A DNA stretch of 5,010 nt. It comes from Planctomycetota bacterium. Its GTDB lineage: Bacteria; Planctomycetota; Planctomycetia; Planctomycetales; Planctomycetaceae. A program made the position numbers and the translations under genes. Below the pieces are notes generated by a model that saw only the letters and a program-made list of their open reading frames with translations, was not told where the DNA came from and did no database searches. Shown here one piece after another: positions 1-5,010 of this stretch. The DNA lies in NCBI GenBank assembly GCA_029977045.1, contig JAPOLP010000515.1:1-5010 (forward strand). The letters run 5' to 3'. Within the stretch, counting starts at the first letter, position 1. The number at the start of each line of letters is the position of its first letter.

Positions 1-1
1 A

Positions 2-907
2 TTCGCTTTCCCAGTCTGAATACGAGTAGTAATGGCGTTCGTGATCCTTGAAGAACTCCGTGGTTGTCGGGTCGACGAAGCCTCGTTCCGCTCCACGTCG
101 TACCAGCGAGGGTTCCGCCAGAACCGTCGGATAAATCCGCTCATAAACGTAATCCCTGTCGAGTTCTCCCCGGGGCGCCTCGTGCCAGTAAATACGTCCG
201 GAACCATAGCGGCTGGGACGGCTCAGACTACCAAGCTCCTCAACAGGCAAAGTCGGGAAGTTTCCATCACTGTCGTGCAACACATGCAGCACACCGCCGC
301 GATACAGCCAGTCACCGAAGGCCCGTCTGGTTGGTTCTTCCCACGACGGCATGTGATCCATCACTGCCAGAGACAGGCCTTCCGTACCCGTGACCGTGGG
401 AGGAAAGTGGTCTTCCCGAAAGCCTTTCAGTCCCAGCGTGACACCAGAGACGCGATGCGGGTCGTTGAACAGAACCCGTGCACCGCTCGTCAAAGCTGCC
501 TGCTCGACAATGTAAGTCTCATCGAGTGTGTCGCCCCAGCGAAGTTCCCACTCCTCGGACGAGTCAAGCACGAACGGAAAGAACTGCACCAGCTTGACAC
601 TCATCGGGCTCAGATACAGTGGCTGCGCCTGTTCAACGTCAGTCCAGGCGCCAGTTGCTGATAACAGACGCCGCAATGTAAGCGTGCCCTCAAAAGGTTC
701 CGTCGAGTTATTGCGGATCTGAACGGACAGTAGATTGAAGGTACCGGGCACGGCACGCTCGTCGAAACCAAACTCCGCAAATGTGACATCAACGGGTTTG
801 TAGGAAGCCAACTCATCTTCTTCGACGACGGCTTGAGCCCGGCAAATCGGGGCACGCAGCAGAGTCAGCGCGATGGCCAGCAGCCATCCATGTTTGCCTT
901 GCATCAT
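2..907 (-). CDS. Exported protein of unknown function, N-terminal 302 residues (3' end beyond window)
   Basis: The frame is open from tandem ATG codons (907-905, 904-902) to the window edge, so the C-terminus is missing. Residues 1-26 look like a Sec signal peptide: K5, a hydrophobic run WLLAIALTLL at 8-17, and a likely cut after AQA (24-26). C22 is not in a lipobox. Residues about 38-128 are rich in predicted beta strands and include GFDE (47-50) and IRNNSTEPFEGTL (64-76), which suggests a beta-sandwich. Residues about 143-245 resemble a class I glutamine-amidotransferase-like alpha/beta fold: GLSLAVMDHMPSW (177-189), a helix ending in DWLYRGG (199-205), then VLHVLHDSDG (206-215). No catalytic Cys is visible at the expected turn, so enzyme activity is unlikely. 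There is no clear Shine-Dalgarno site; an in-frame TGA at 1004-1006 limits any upstream extension, and TTG at 913 is the only nearby alternative. The frame has a signal peptide and stays open for 302 codons, unlike the opposing frames. Coding status is fairly sure; function is not. Confidence 0.78.
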   Translation of the reverse strand, partial: MMQGKHGWLLAIALTLLRAPICRAQAVVEEDELASYKPVDVTFAEFGFDERAVPGTFNLLSVQIRNNSTEPFEGTLTLRRLLSATGAWTDVEQAQPLYLSPMSVKLVQFFPFVLDSSEEWELRWGDTLDETYIVEQAALTSGARVLFNDPHRVSGVTLGLKGFREDHFPPTVTGTEGLSLAVMDHMPSWEEPTRRAFGDWLYRGGVLHVLHDSDGNFPTLPVEELGSLSRPSRYGSGRIYWHEAPRGELDRDYVYERIYPTVLAEPSLVRRGAERGFVDPTTTEFFKDHERHYYSYSDWESE

Positions 908-1004
908 GATCAATTCGCTGAGGTGACGAGACGGGCTTCGCGAGCAGAGATTGCTCTTCAGAAAGCCTGGCAGCCAGAGACGGACCTGAAGTGATGGGTA
1001 CGAT

Positions 1005-1020
1005 CAGTCCGACCGGACTG
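1005..1020 (-). repeat. Perfect inverted repeat CAGTCC-N4-GGACTG
   Basis: Two 6-base arms pair perfectly around a 4-base loop, giving a compact GC-rich hairpin midway between the DUF971 gene and the exported-protein gene. No T-run follows on either strand, so it is not a standard intrinsic terminator. It could end or stabilise the upstream transcript or be a protein-binding palindrome. Function is inferred only from shape and position. Confidence 0.4.
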
Positions 1021-1173
1021 CGGGCACGATAATCACCAGGTCGCCCGACGGCGACAATCCGATCGGCGGCGAACTCAGCAGAATACTGCAGTTCCGGGCG
1101 GAGTGTGAAACCGGAAAGTCTTCACGGCGAGGGCTGCGGAAGTGAATCAGGAGACGCAAACGAGATTTAGACA

Positions 1174-1187
1174 CGCGTCTCGACGCG
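1174..1187 (-). repeat. Small hairpin just after the DUF971 stop (weak terminator candidate)
   Basis: Arms CGCGT and ACGCG flank a 4-base loop, five bases past the DUF971 stop codon. The stem has only 5 pairs and no T-run follows, so a terminator role is weakly supported. Confidence 0.2.
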
Positions 1188-1192
1188 ACTCG

Positions 1193-1507
1193 TCAGGCTT
1201 CCCACTCGCGAAGCGAACACAGCTCCCGCAGGTGGTCCCAGGTGTAAAGCCCGGTGTCGTGTCGGTCGTTCCAGGTGATCTTCAGTGCGTAATTGCCCGT
1301 CAGCTCGGCACCTTCGATTTCGATCGCCTCAGGAACATCCGGCACGTCGACCATACGCTCGCCCGTGAATTCGTTGACGCAACTCGCACACGGACATCGT
1401 CCGCGCAGATAACGGAACGGCATTCGTGTTTCCGATCCGTCCGGCCAGGCAATCTCCAGCACACGTTCTTCGCGGATCGACTTCAGGCGAGTTGGGGGAG
1501 CGGTCAT
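1193..1507 (-). CDS. DUF971 (GBBH-like N-terminal domain) protein
   Basis: This is a 104-residue protein, close to the usual length of stand-alone DUF971 proteins. Family features are clear: an opening strand with LEIAWPDGSE (17-26), the Cys cluster RGRCPCASCVNEFTG (35-49; Cys38, Cys40, Cys43), and the C-terminal signature GNYALKITWNDRHDTGLYTW. The domain also forms the N-terminal part of gamma-butyrobetaine hydroxylase, where it binds zinc, and is found attached to some Mrp/ApbC-type iron-sulfur proteins. Metal binding by the three Cys plus a later His or Cys is therefore plausible but not shown. The ATG at 1507 leaves a 63-base gap after the upstream adaptor gene on the same strand, which fits co-transcription. 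A weak purine stretch (GAGAA) precedes the start. Its role beside the adaptors is unknown. It is probably cytosolic: no signal peptide or membrane segment is seen. Confidence 0.9.
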   Translation of the reverse strand: MTAPPTRLKSIREERVLEIAWPDGSETRMPFRYLRGRCPCASCVNEFTGERMVDVPDVPEAIEIEGAELTGNYALKITWNDRHDTGLYTWDHLRELCSLREWEA

Positions 1508-1570
1508 TCAGGTTCTCGATCGATAAATTCAGCGGCGAAGAAGTGCTGCGTAAACGAGCCCGTGAAAGAG

Positions 1571-2491
1571 CTACTGGGCGGCGAGTTCAGCAGACGCCCC
1601 GGCGGGCTGAATGCGGATCGTCGCTTTCATGCCTGGCGAGATCTGCAGCTTCGGGTTTTCAAATTCGGCCCAGACGACGACGTCTTCCTTGACCGGATTG
1701 ACGCGAGGATCAACGAACGTGACGACGCCGTCCAGCGTCACCGTTTTGTCCTTCGACAGTTGAATCTCGATCTTCGCAGGCCGGCCTTTCAACGCTGCCG
1801 AGCCTTGGCCCCGAAGCACTCGGCCTTCGCACCGCAGGCGGTCGAGCCGCAGCAGTTCCATGATCGTCGTGCCTTTCTCGACCCACTCGCCGGGCTGATG
1901 ATTCCGTTTGACGACGATGCCGCCAACCGACGAACGGACAACGTGCAGATCGACGTCGAGCTGTGCCTGATCGTATTTGGTCTGCCGGAGTTTGGCGTCG
2001 AACTCCGCCGTGCGTTTGGCGAGTTGGGCCTGCTGGATTGCCAACTCTGCGCGGTCAAGCAGCAGTCGCAGGCGATCGAGTTCCGTTCGCGAGATGGCCT
2101 TCGAATAACGCTCAACTGCTTCAAGTGCCCGCTGCAGTTCTGCCTGGGCGACGTCGCGGGCTTTTTTCGCAGCCGTGATTTCAACGTCACTTGCGGCCAG
2201 CTCGCGGGCTTTGGCGAGTTCCGTTGCCGCTTCAATCTCAGCCAGTTGAGCTTCTGTGTCGTCGAGCTTGGCCAGTGCCGTTCCCGGCTCAACGGTCGTT
2301 CCGGCCTTAACCGTGACTTCCTGAATGACGCCAGTTCGCCGGGCCGGGATGTTTACCTCTTCGATCAGCGAAACCTGAGCACGTTCAACGACGATTTCGT
2401 CGGGCGTTGCCGGTTTGCTTTCGTCGTCGGCAAGCACCGGATAGCCGGCGAGAACGACGAAGCCGCACAGCAGCAGATGAAGTTTCAACAT
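1571..2491 (-). CDS. HlyD/RND-type periplasmic adaptor subunit (membrane fusion protein)
   Basis: This is a 306-residue secreted adaptor that would bridge an inner-membrane transporter and an outer-membrane exit in an efflux or export complex. Residues 1-21 form a signal peptide (LHLLLCGFVVLAG core, cut likely after VLA at 19-21; Cys9 is not a lipobox). The first half of a lipoyl-like domain spans about 48-77 (RRTGVIQEVTVKAGTTVEPG). A long Ala/Glu/Leu/Lys/Arg-rich helical hairpin follows at about 80-180. The second lipoyl half is at about 183-215 (GGIVVKRNHQPGEWVEKG), then a beta-barrel to about 296 (FVDPRVNP, ISPGMKATIRI). It is slightly short for the family, consistent with no membrane-proximal domain. 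The ATG at 2491 has AGAGAG nine bases upstream. The gene starts 53 bases after the preceding adaptor-like gene and probably shares its operon. No pump is visible in the window, so the substrate cannot be named. Confidence 0.9.
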   Translation of the reverse strand: MLKLHLLLCGFVVLAGYPVLADDESKPATPDEIVVERAQVSLIEEVNIPARRTGVIQEVTVKAGTTVEPGTALAKLDDTEAQLAEIEAATELAKARELAASDVEITAAKKARDVAQAELQRALEAVERYSKAISRTELDRLRLLLDRAELAIQQAQLAKRTAEFDAKLRQTKYDQAQLDVDLHVVRSSVGGIVVKRNHQPGEWVEKGTTIMELLRLDRLRCEGRVLRGQGSAALKGRPAKIEIQLSKDKTVTLDGVVTFVDPRVNPVKEDVVVWAEFENPKLQISPGMKATIRIQPAGASAELAAQ

Positions 2492-2524
2492 GCCGAGGTT
2501 CTCTCTGTGTGAACGCTGACGGGG

Positions 2525-2535
2525 CGCGTTACGCG
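2525..2535. repeat. 11-base palindrome CGCGT-T-ACGCG between the two adaptor genes
   Basis: Perfect 5-base arms around one central base lie 10 bases past the stop of the upstream adaptor gene. The spacer is too short for an RNA loop without opening pairs, so a terminator is unlikely; chance in GC-rich DNA is a fair explanation. Confidence 0.2.
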
Positions 2536-2544
2536 ACGCACTCG

Positions 2545-3426
2545 TCAGAACAGGACCTTTGTCCGCAGGACGTGATACAGCTCGTGGAACCAGATAAACC
2601 CGATCGGTCGCGTGCCGCAGTGGATGCGAGGGATGACGGTTGCCCCCGGTCTCAGTTCGCCAGGCGGAATCTTCGATCGATCGATGGCCACCGTCACGAG
2701 AACCGTTGAGCCATCTTCAGGATGAAAACCAGTTGTCTCCGCAATGTCACGCACCGTTCCCTGCCATTCCTGCTCGGGATTGGTCGCCAGTACGAATGTG
2801 ACGGACAGATCGGCTTTGAGTTCCCGTTGAGCATCGTGAACGTAGCCGATGTTCTGATCCGGGACGCGGATTTCGAGGATCCATTCCCCGTCGACATCGG
2901 CCACGTCCAGCAGCTTCTCGCCGCGCCGAACCGGCCGATTCTGCAGCAACTGAACCGCGTCCCAGGTCAGAATCTGCCCGTCGATCTGGCTGCTGAGTTT
3001 CAATTCGCCAACCTGTCGTTCGAGCACGGCCAGTTGTGCTTTCAAGCTTTCGATCAGCGTTTCGTACTCAATCTCCTGAGCCGCCAGTTGATCCAGTTTC
3101 GACTGCCAGTTCGGATCGTTCTCGTCGACGGTGTTCCGTTCGATGCGCGTCGTTTCGAGGCTGCGTTCGGCAGTTCGCAGTTCGCCGGCTACGCGAGTCA
3201 GTTCAAAGTCGAGCGTCGAACTTGTCAGCTCGATCAGAACGTCATCCTTCGAGACGGACGGTGCCTCACGATCCAGCAGTTTGTCGCTGAGCTGTGCAAT
3301 GATTCCGTCGGATGCCGCAAACACTCCTCGACGCATTGCCGGCTGAAGTTCGCCGCGACCGTCAACGGTGAAGTCGCCCGGCACAACGATCAGAGCCACG
3401 ATTGCAGCGATCAGTGTTCCCAGCAC
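2545..3426 (-). CDS. HlyD-type membrane adaptor, apparent C-terminal half of a GAF-HlyD protein cut by an in-frame TGA
   Basis: Counting from the GTG at 3426 (293 codons): a membrane helix lies at 1-16, followed by a short linker with DGRGELQP (22-29) and the first lipoyl-like half at about 34-72. A Glu/Arg/Leu-rich coiled coil covers about 73-143, the second lipoyl half about 144-176 (IDGQILTWDAV), and a beta-barrel runs to about 275 (LRPGATVIPRIHCG). The aromatic tail contains FIWFHELYHVL. The frame is actually open back to 3666, and those 81 extra codons look genuine: ALLLERFEA and RADVVARRSAASLDNAL match the last strand and helix of a GAF domain, then a Leu/Lys-rich stretch leads into the membrane helix. 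No ATG, GTG or TTG exists between 3666 and 3427, and GTG 3426 falls inside the membrane helix, so it is a poor natural start. I infer that this was made as one polypeptide with the GAF gene upstream, from about 4701 to 2545. The next adaptor gene begins 53 bases downstream. Confidence 0.82.
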   Translation of the reverse strand: MLGTLIAAIVALIVVPGDFTVDGRGELQPAMRRGVFAASDGIIAQLSDKLLDREAPSVSKDDVLIELTSSTLDFELTRVAGELRTAERSLETTRIERNTVDENDPNWQSKLDQLAAQEIEYETLIESLKAQLAVLERQVGELKLSSQIDGQILTWDAVQLLQNRPVRRGEKLLDVADVDGEWILEIRVPDQNIGYVHDAQRELKADLSVTFVLATNPEQEWQGTVRDIAETTGFHPEDGSTVLVTVAIDRSKIPPGELRPGATVIPRIHCGTRPIGFIWFHELYHVLRTKVLF

Positions 3427-3666
3427 AAGTACGGTGCGCGGCAGCTGCCGCAGTTTCAGATGCCAGCCAAGTTTGCCGCCCAGTTTCAGCAGCCAGAGCA
3501 GCGGCAGTTCGGAATGCTGCAGAGCGTTGTCGAGTGATGCGGCACTCCGACGGGCGACGACGTCGGCCCGCTGTCGCAGTTGTCCGGATTGCGGCGCGGC
3601 TTCAAAACGCTCGAGCAGCAGTGCGCCGAGCGGTCGGTGACGTTCGCGCCGTTTCGTGGCGGCAGG

Positions 3667-3669
3667 TCA
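3667..3669 (-). other. In-frame TGA dividing the GAF-HlyD reading frame
   Basis: The GAF gene ends here with TGA, yet the identical frame continues for 373 more codons and completes the GAF domain before the adaptor. The local reading is REQLKS-stop-PAATKRRERHRPLG, a basic linker between two core strands. A CGA (Arg) to TGA change would fit the surrounding composition. The stop overlaps an ATG (ATGA at 3670-3667), but that ATG opens a different frame that ends after 22 codons at 3602. I see no convincing SECIS-like element just downstream, and a linker is an unlikely selenocysteine position. Confidence 0.75.
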
Positions 3670-4701
3670 TGACTTGAGCTGTTCGCGAGGCTCCGGCGGA
3701 AGCAGCGGCAGGACGGCCAGCACGCGCGCTGGCGATTCGTCGAGAAGCTCTTCCAGAGGCCGCGCGATCTGCGGCGGCAGTGTTCCGCCGGACTTGCTCT
3801 CCGCTTCTTCCGTGTCGAAGTACCAGAACGCTTCGTTTGTCCTGGCCACGCGGCGGATCAGCTCCTGCGTATGCCGTACGACGACCGACCGGCGATCGAT
3901 TGCATCAAGACCGCTCACCGCGACCAGACGGTACTTCGATCCGTGCCGCAGCGCGACTGACAGCCGGTCACAGCCAATCAACTGCCGCCCGTCGTTCGCG
4001 ATGGCCGTCGCGATGCGTTGCGGATCGAGTCCGTAATGAACGCTTTCGGCGAATCGCTCGAACGTCGTCCAGAGATTGGCCCGCTCTTTAAGCTCGCGGA
4101 ACTGGCGGTTCCGCAGAAAGTCCGCCGCCAGTTCACACAGCGCGCCGAGGAATCTCAGGAAGCCCTGAACCGCTGCGGGCGAGACGTCCGCGTGCTGGAA
4201 GACTTCAACAAGTCCGGAGACTGAACCGTCGACAGTGACTGGGCACAGCAGCAGCAGAGAGTCAGTTGGATTTCGCGGAGTCGGCTCGTCCTGATCTGAG
4301 TCTGCAGTCGAACCCTCGTTGCCGGCTGCGTCGCGGCGGCCACCTGCCTGCGGTGAGATTGCGCGCCGGCGTCCCTGTCTGGCAACGTGCTGCAGCAGCA
4401 GTTGATGGGCAACCTGGCGTTCTTCGCGATCGGGCAGGTTGTCGGCGTCTGGTGCTGACACGAGTCCCGTTGCCGCCAGATTGATCTGATACTCCAGCGA
4501 GTAGCCTTCCGGTCGCAGCAACCAGACGGCTCCGCCAGCGGCCGCGAGTGTGCGCACGGACTTCTCCAGCAGTTCGGCAAAGAACTGCTCCACGGACGTG
4601 TCGGACCGGGACAGTCGCGTGACCTGCTGGACAACCAGCTCGATTTCACGCCACGTATCCTCCTGTGCGACGGACGCAGTAGCTGGAGGCGTCTGGCTCA
4701 T
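3667..4701 (-). CDS. GAF-domain protein, apparent N-terminal half of a GAF-HlyD membrane adaptor
   Basis: This encodes 344 residues from ATG 4701 (a TTG at 4704 is directly upstream and less likely). After an N-terminal helix (16-50), a first GAF-like domain spans about 35-200: GGAVWLLRPEG (56-66), LEYQINL (69-75), then LLLLCPVTVDGSVSGLVEVF (149-168) and a long helix ending at NRQFRELKER. It is interrupted by a polar, low-complexity insert at about 108-147. A second GAF domain starts near 212: ATAIANDGRQLIGCDRLSVA (231-250), YRLVAVSGLDAIDRRS (257-272), and VLAVLPLLPPEP (327-338), where the TGA cuts it before its last strand and helix. There is no signal peptide, so the GAF part should be cytoplasmic. 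GAF domains bind small ligands or mediate protein contacts; no ligand can be read here. Planctomycete relatives, as I recall them, carry this region fused to an HlyD adaptor in one protein of roughly 700 residues. No strong Shine-Dalgarno site precedes the start. Confidence 0.85.
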   Translation of the reverse strand: MSQTPPATASVAQEDTWREIELVVQQVTRLSRSDTSVEQFFAELLEKSVRTLAAAGGAVWLLRPEGYSLEYQINLAATGLVSAPDADNLPDREERQVAHQLLLQHVARQGRRRAISPQAGGRRDAAGNEGSTADSDQDEPTPRNPTDSLLLLCPVTVDGSVSGLVEVFQHADVSPAAVQGFLRFLGALCELAADFLRNRQFRELKERANLWTTFERFAESVHYGLDPQRIATAIANDGRQLIGCDRLSVALRHGSKYRLVAVSGLDAIDRRSVVVRHTQELIRRVARTNEAFWYFDTEEAESKSGGTLPPQIARPLEELLDESPARVLAVLPLLPPEPREQLKS

Positions 4702-4753
4702 CAAACCCGCGCGTGCTCACGCTGTCTGAAAACAAAGAGAAAAACCGAGTCAG

Positions 4754-4781
4754 ACTATACCGTCTCGAAAGCCGCAGTCAG
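4754..4781 (-). promoter_or_regulatory. Candidate sigma70-type promoter for the GAF-adaptor-DUF971 operon
   Basis: On the minus strand CTGACT (4781-4776, 4 of 6 to TTGACA) is followed after 16 bases by TATAGT (4759-4754, 5 of 6 to TATAAT). Transcription would start near 4747, giving a leader of about 46 bases that includes a T-rich tract (4746-4728). Position and match are good, but this is pattern recognition only; planctomycete promoters are not well defined. Confidence 0.4.
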
Positions 4782-4858
4782 AGCAGCGAAACGGCAAGTC
4801 CGTCGCAGCCCAGCCAGAATCGTCGACGTGCGAAGTTCCGCGAATCCGTAGCAGTTGT

Positions 4859-4877
4859 CAGGGTTGCGGAGACCCTG
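4859..4877 (-). terminator. Hairpin after the AIM24 gene, possible terminator
   Basis: CAGGGT and ACCCTG form a perfect 6-pair stem with a 7-base loop, beginning 9 bases past the stop codon of the AIM24-family gene. No T-run follows, so it may be a weak or Rho-assisted end, or simply protect the 3' end of the message. Its position between a stop codon and a candidate promoter supports separating the two transcription units. Confidence 0.35.
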
Positions 4878-4886
4878 CCGGACGGA

Positions 4887-5010
4887 TCAGTTGTTGTTCT
4901 TCGCCGGGCGGAACGGGTGGACCCAGCTGAGGAACGGGTTGACGGCGCGGGTCTGAATCCAGACGCGGCCCTGTCCTCGATAGCGAACAACCAGGCCTTC
5001 GCCGCCGAAC
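4887..5010 (-). CDS. AIM24 family (TIGR00266-type) protein, C-terminal 40 residues
   Basis: Only the end of the gene is present; it enters at the right edge and stops at TGA 4887-4889. The visible residues match the conserved C-terminus of AIM24/TIGR00266 proteins: FGGEGLVVRYRGQGRVWIQT, then NPFLSWVHPFRP and a short polar tail. These proteins form compact beta-rich folds related to the tryptophan RNA-binding attenuator-like (TRAP) fold. Their bacterial role is poorly known; the yeast member is a mitochondrial inner-membrane factor. The gene lies 185 bases upstream of the GAF gene on the same strand, with a hairpin and a candidate promoter between them, so it is probably a separate unit. The family call is confident despite the short length, because the GEGL and GQGRVWIQT motifs are distinctive. 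Confidence 0.87.
   Translation of the reverse strand, partial: FGGEGLVVRYRGQGRVWIQTRAVNPFLSWVHPFRPAKNNN

Larger units (their letters stand above)
908..1192. other. Intergenic region between DUF971 gene and exported-protein gene
   Basis: No convincing gene is seen in these 285 bases. A minus-strand frame of 56 codons from GTG 1174 to TGA 1004 is open and moderately GC-rich at third positions. Its product is Ser/Arg/Pro-rich with an ending like GDLVIIVPAVRSD; I do not recognise it and there is no ribosome binding site. This frame is also in register with the end of the DUF971 gene. Short inverted repeats lie at 942-956, 1005-1020 and 1174-1187. No clear promoter for the gene starting at 907 was found. 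Confidence 0.5.

Noticed and set aside
32..661. A 209-codon plus-strand open frame at the left edge
   Set aside because: The opposing minus-strand frame is longer, runs off the window and begins with a good signal peptide, so this is taken as a shadow.
942..956. Hairpin GAGCA-N5-TGCTC before the exported-protein gene
   Set aside because: A 5-pair stem without a T-run or other signal is within chance expectation.
1142..2512. A 456-codon plus-strand open frame opposite the second adaptor and DUF971 genes
   Set aside because: Its product has no recognisable domain or signal, while the minus strand encodes two clear protein families here. Long antisense frames are expected opposite GC-rich coding sequence.
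2722..3537. A 271-codon plus-strand open frame opposite the HlyD-type adaptor
   Set aside because: Mirror of a coding region with clear lipoyl and coiled-coil signatures; its own product is unrecognised and low in ordered motifs.
3600..3669. Selenocysteine insertion at the TGA
   Set aside because: Only weak 4-pair hairpins (for example GCCG with CGGC) follow the TGA, and the site is a basic linker rather than a redox active site.
3602..3670. ATGA stop-start overlap suggesting translational coupling to a new gene
   Set aside because: The ATG frame ends after 22 codons and does not match the adaptor frame, so it is not the start of the downstream protein.
4748..4782. Direct repeat AGTCAGA (plus strand) at 4748-4754 and 4776-4782
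   Set aside because: Seven bases repeated once within a promoter-like region is too little to call an operator; one copy overlaps the proposed -35 box.
4778..4990. A 70-codon minus-strand frame over the AIM24 gene end
   Set aside because: It overlaps the recognised AIM24 C-terminus in another frame and has Arg/Ser/Thr-rich, domain-free sequence.

Overview
The window looks like ordinary chromosome from a planctomycete (phylum Planctomycetota). This rests on recalled family resemblance rather than a search: a protein joining cytoplasmic GAF domains to a membrane HlyD-type adaptor, a short stand-alone DUF971 protein and an AIM24 (TIGR00266-type) protein are all familiar from that phylum. All convincing genes are on the minus strand. 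The base composition is GC-rich, which leaves long spurious open frames opposite the real genes.

Layout in the direction of transcription (high to low coordinates): (1) the last 40 codons of an AIM24-family protein enter at 5010 and stop at 4887. (2) A 185-base gap holds a hairpin just after that stop and a plausible sigma70-type promoter. (3) A GAF-domain protein runs from 4701 to a TGA at 3667-3669. (4) The same reading frame stays open after the TGA and encodes the end of a GAF domain, a membrane segment and a HlyD-type adaptor down to 2545. (5) A second, secreted HlyD/RND-type periplasmic adaptor spans 2491-1571. (6) A DUF971 protein spans 1507-1193. (7) A 285-base gap with a strong short hairpin follows. 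(8) The first 302 codons of an exported protein of unknown function, with a class I glutamine-amidotransferase-like segment, start at 907 and leave the window at its left edge.

Items 3 to 6 are closely spaced and probably form one operon. Two adaptors in a row suggest an envelope export or efflux assembly, with the GAF part placing a sensor or docking module on the cytoplasmic side of the same polypeptide. No ATPase, RND pump, outer-membrane channel or M50-type protease is visible here, so cargo and pump are unknown.

The most notable point is the in-frame TGA. It separates what looks like one gene of about 718 codons and falls inside the second GAF domain, with no frame change. A point mutation (for example CGA to TGA) or a base-call error is the simplest explanation; readthrough is possible but not shown. 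I see no transposon, CRISPR array, tRNA or rRNA, and no clear new system.
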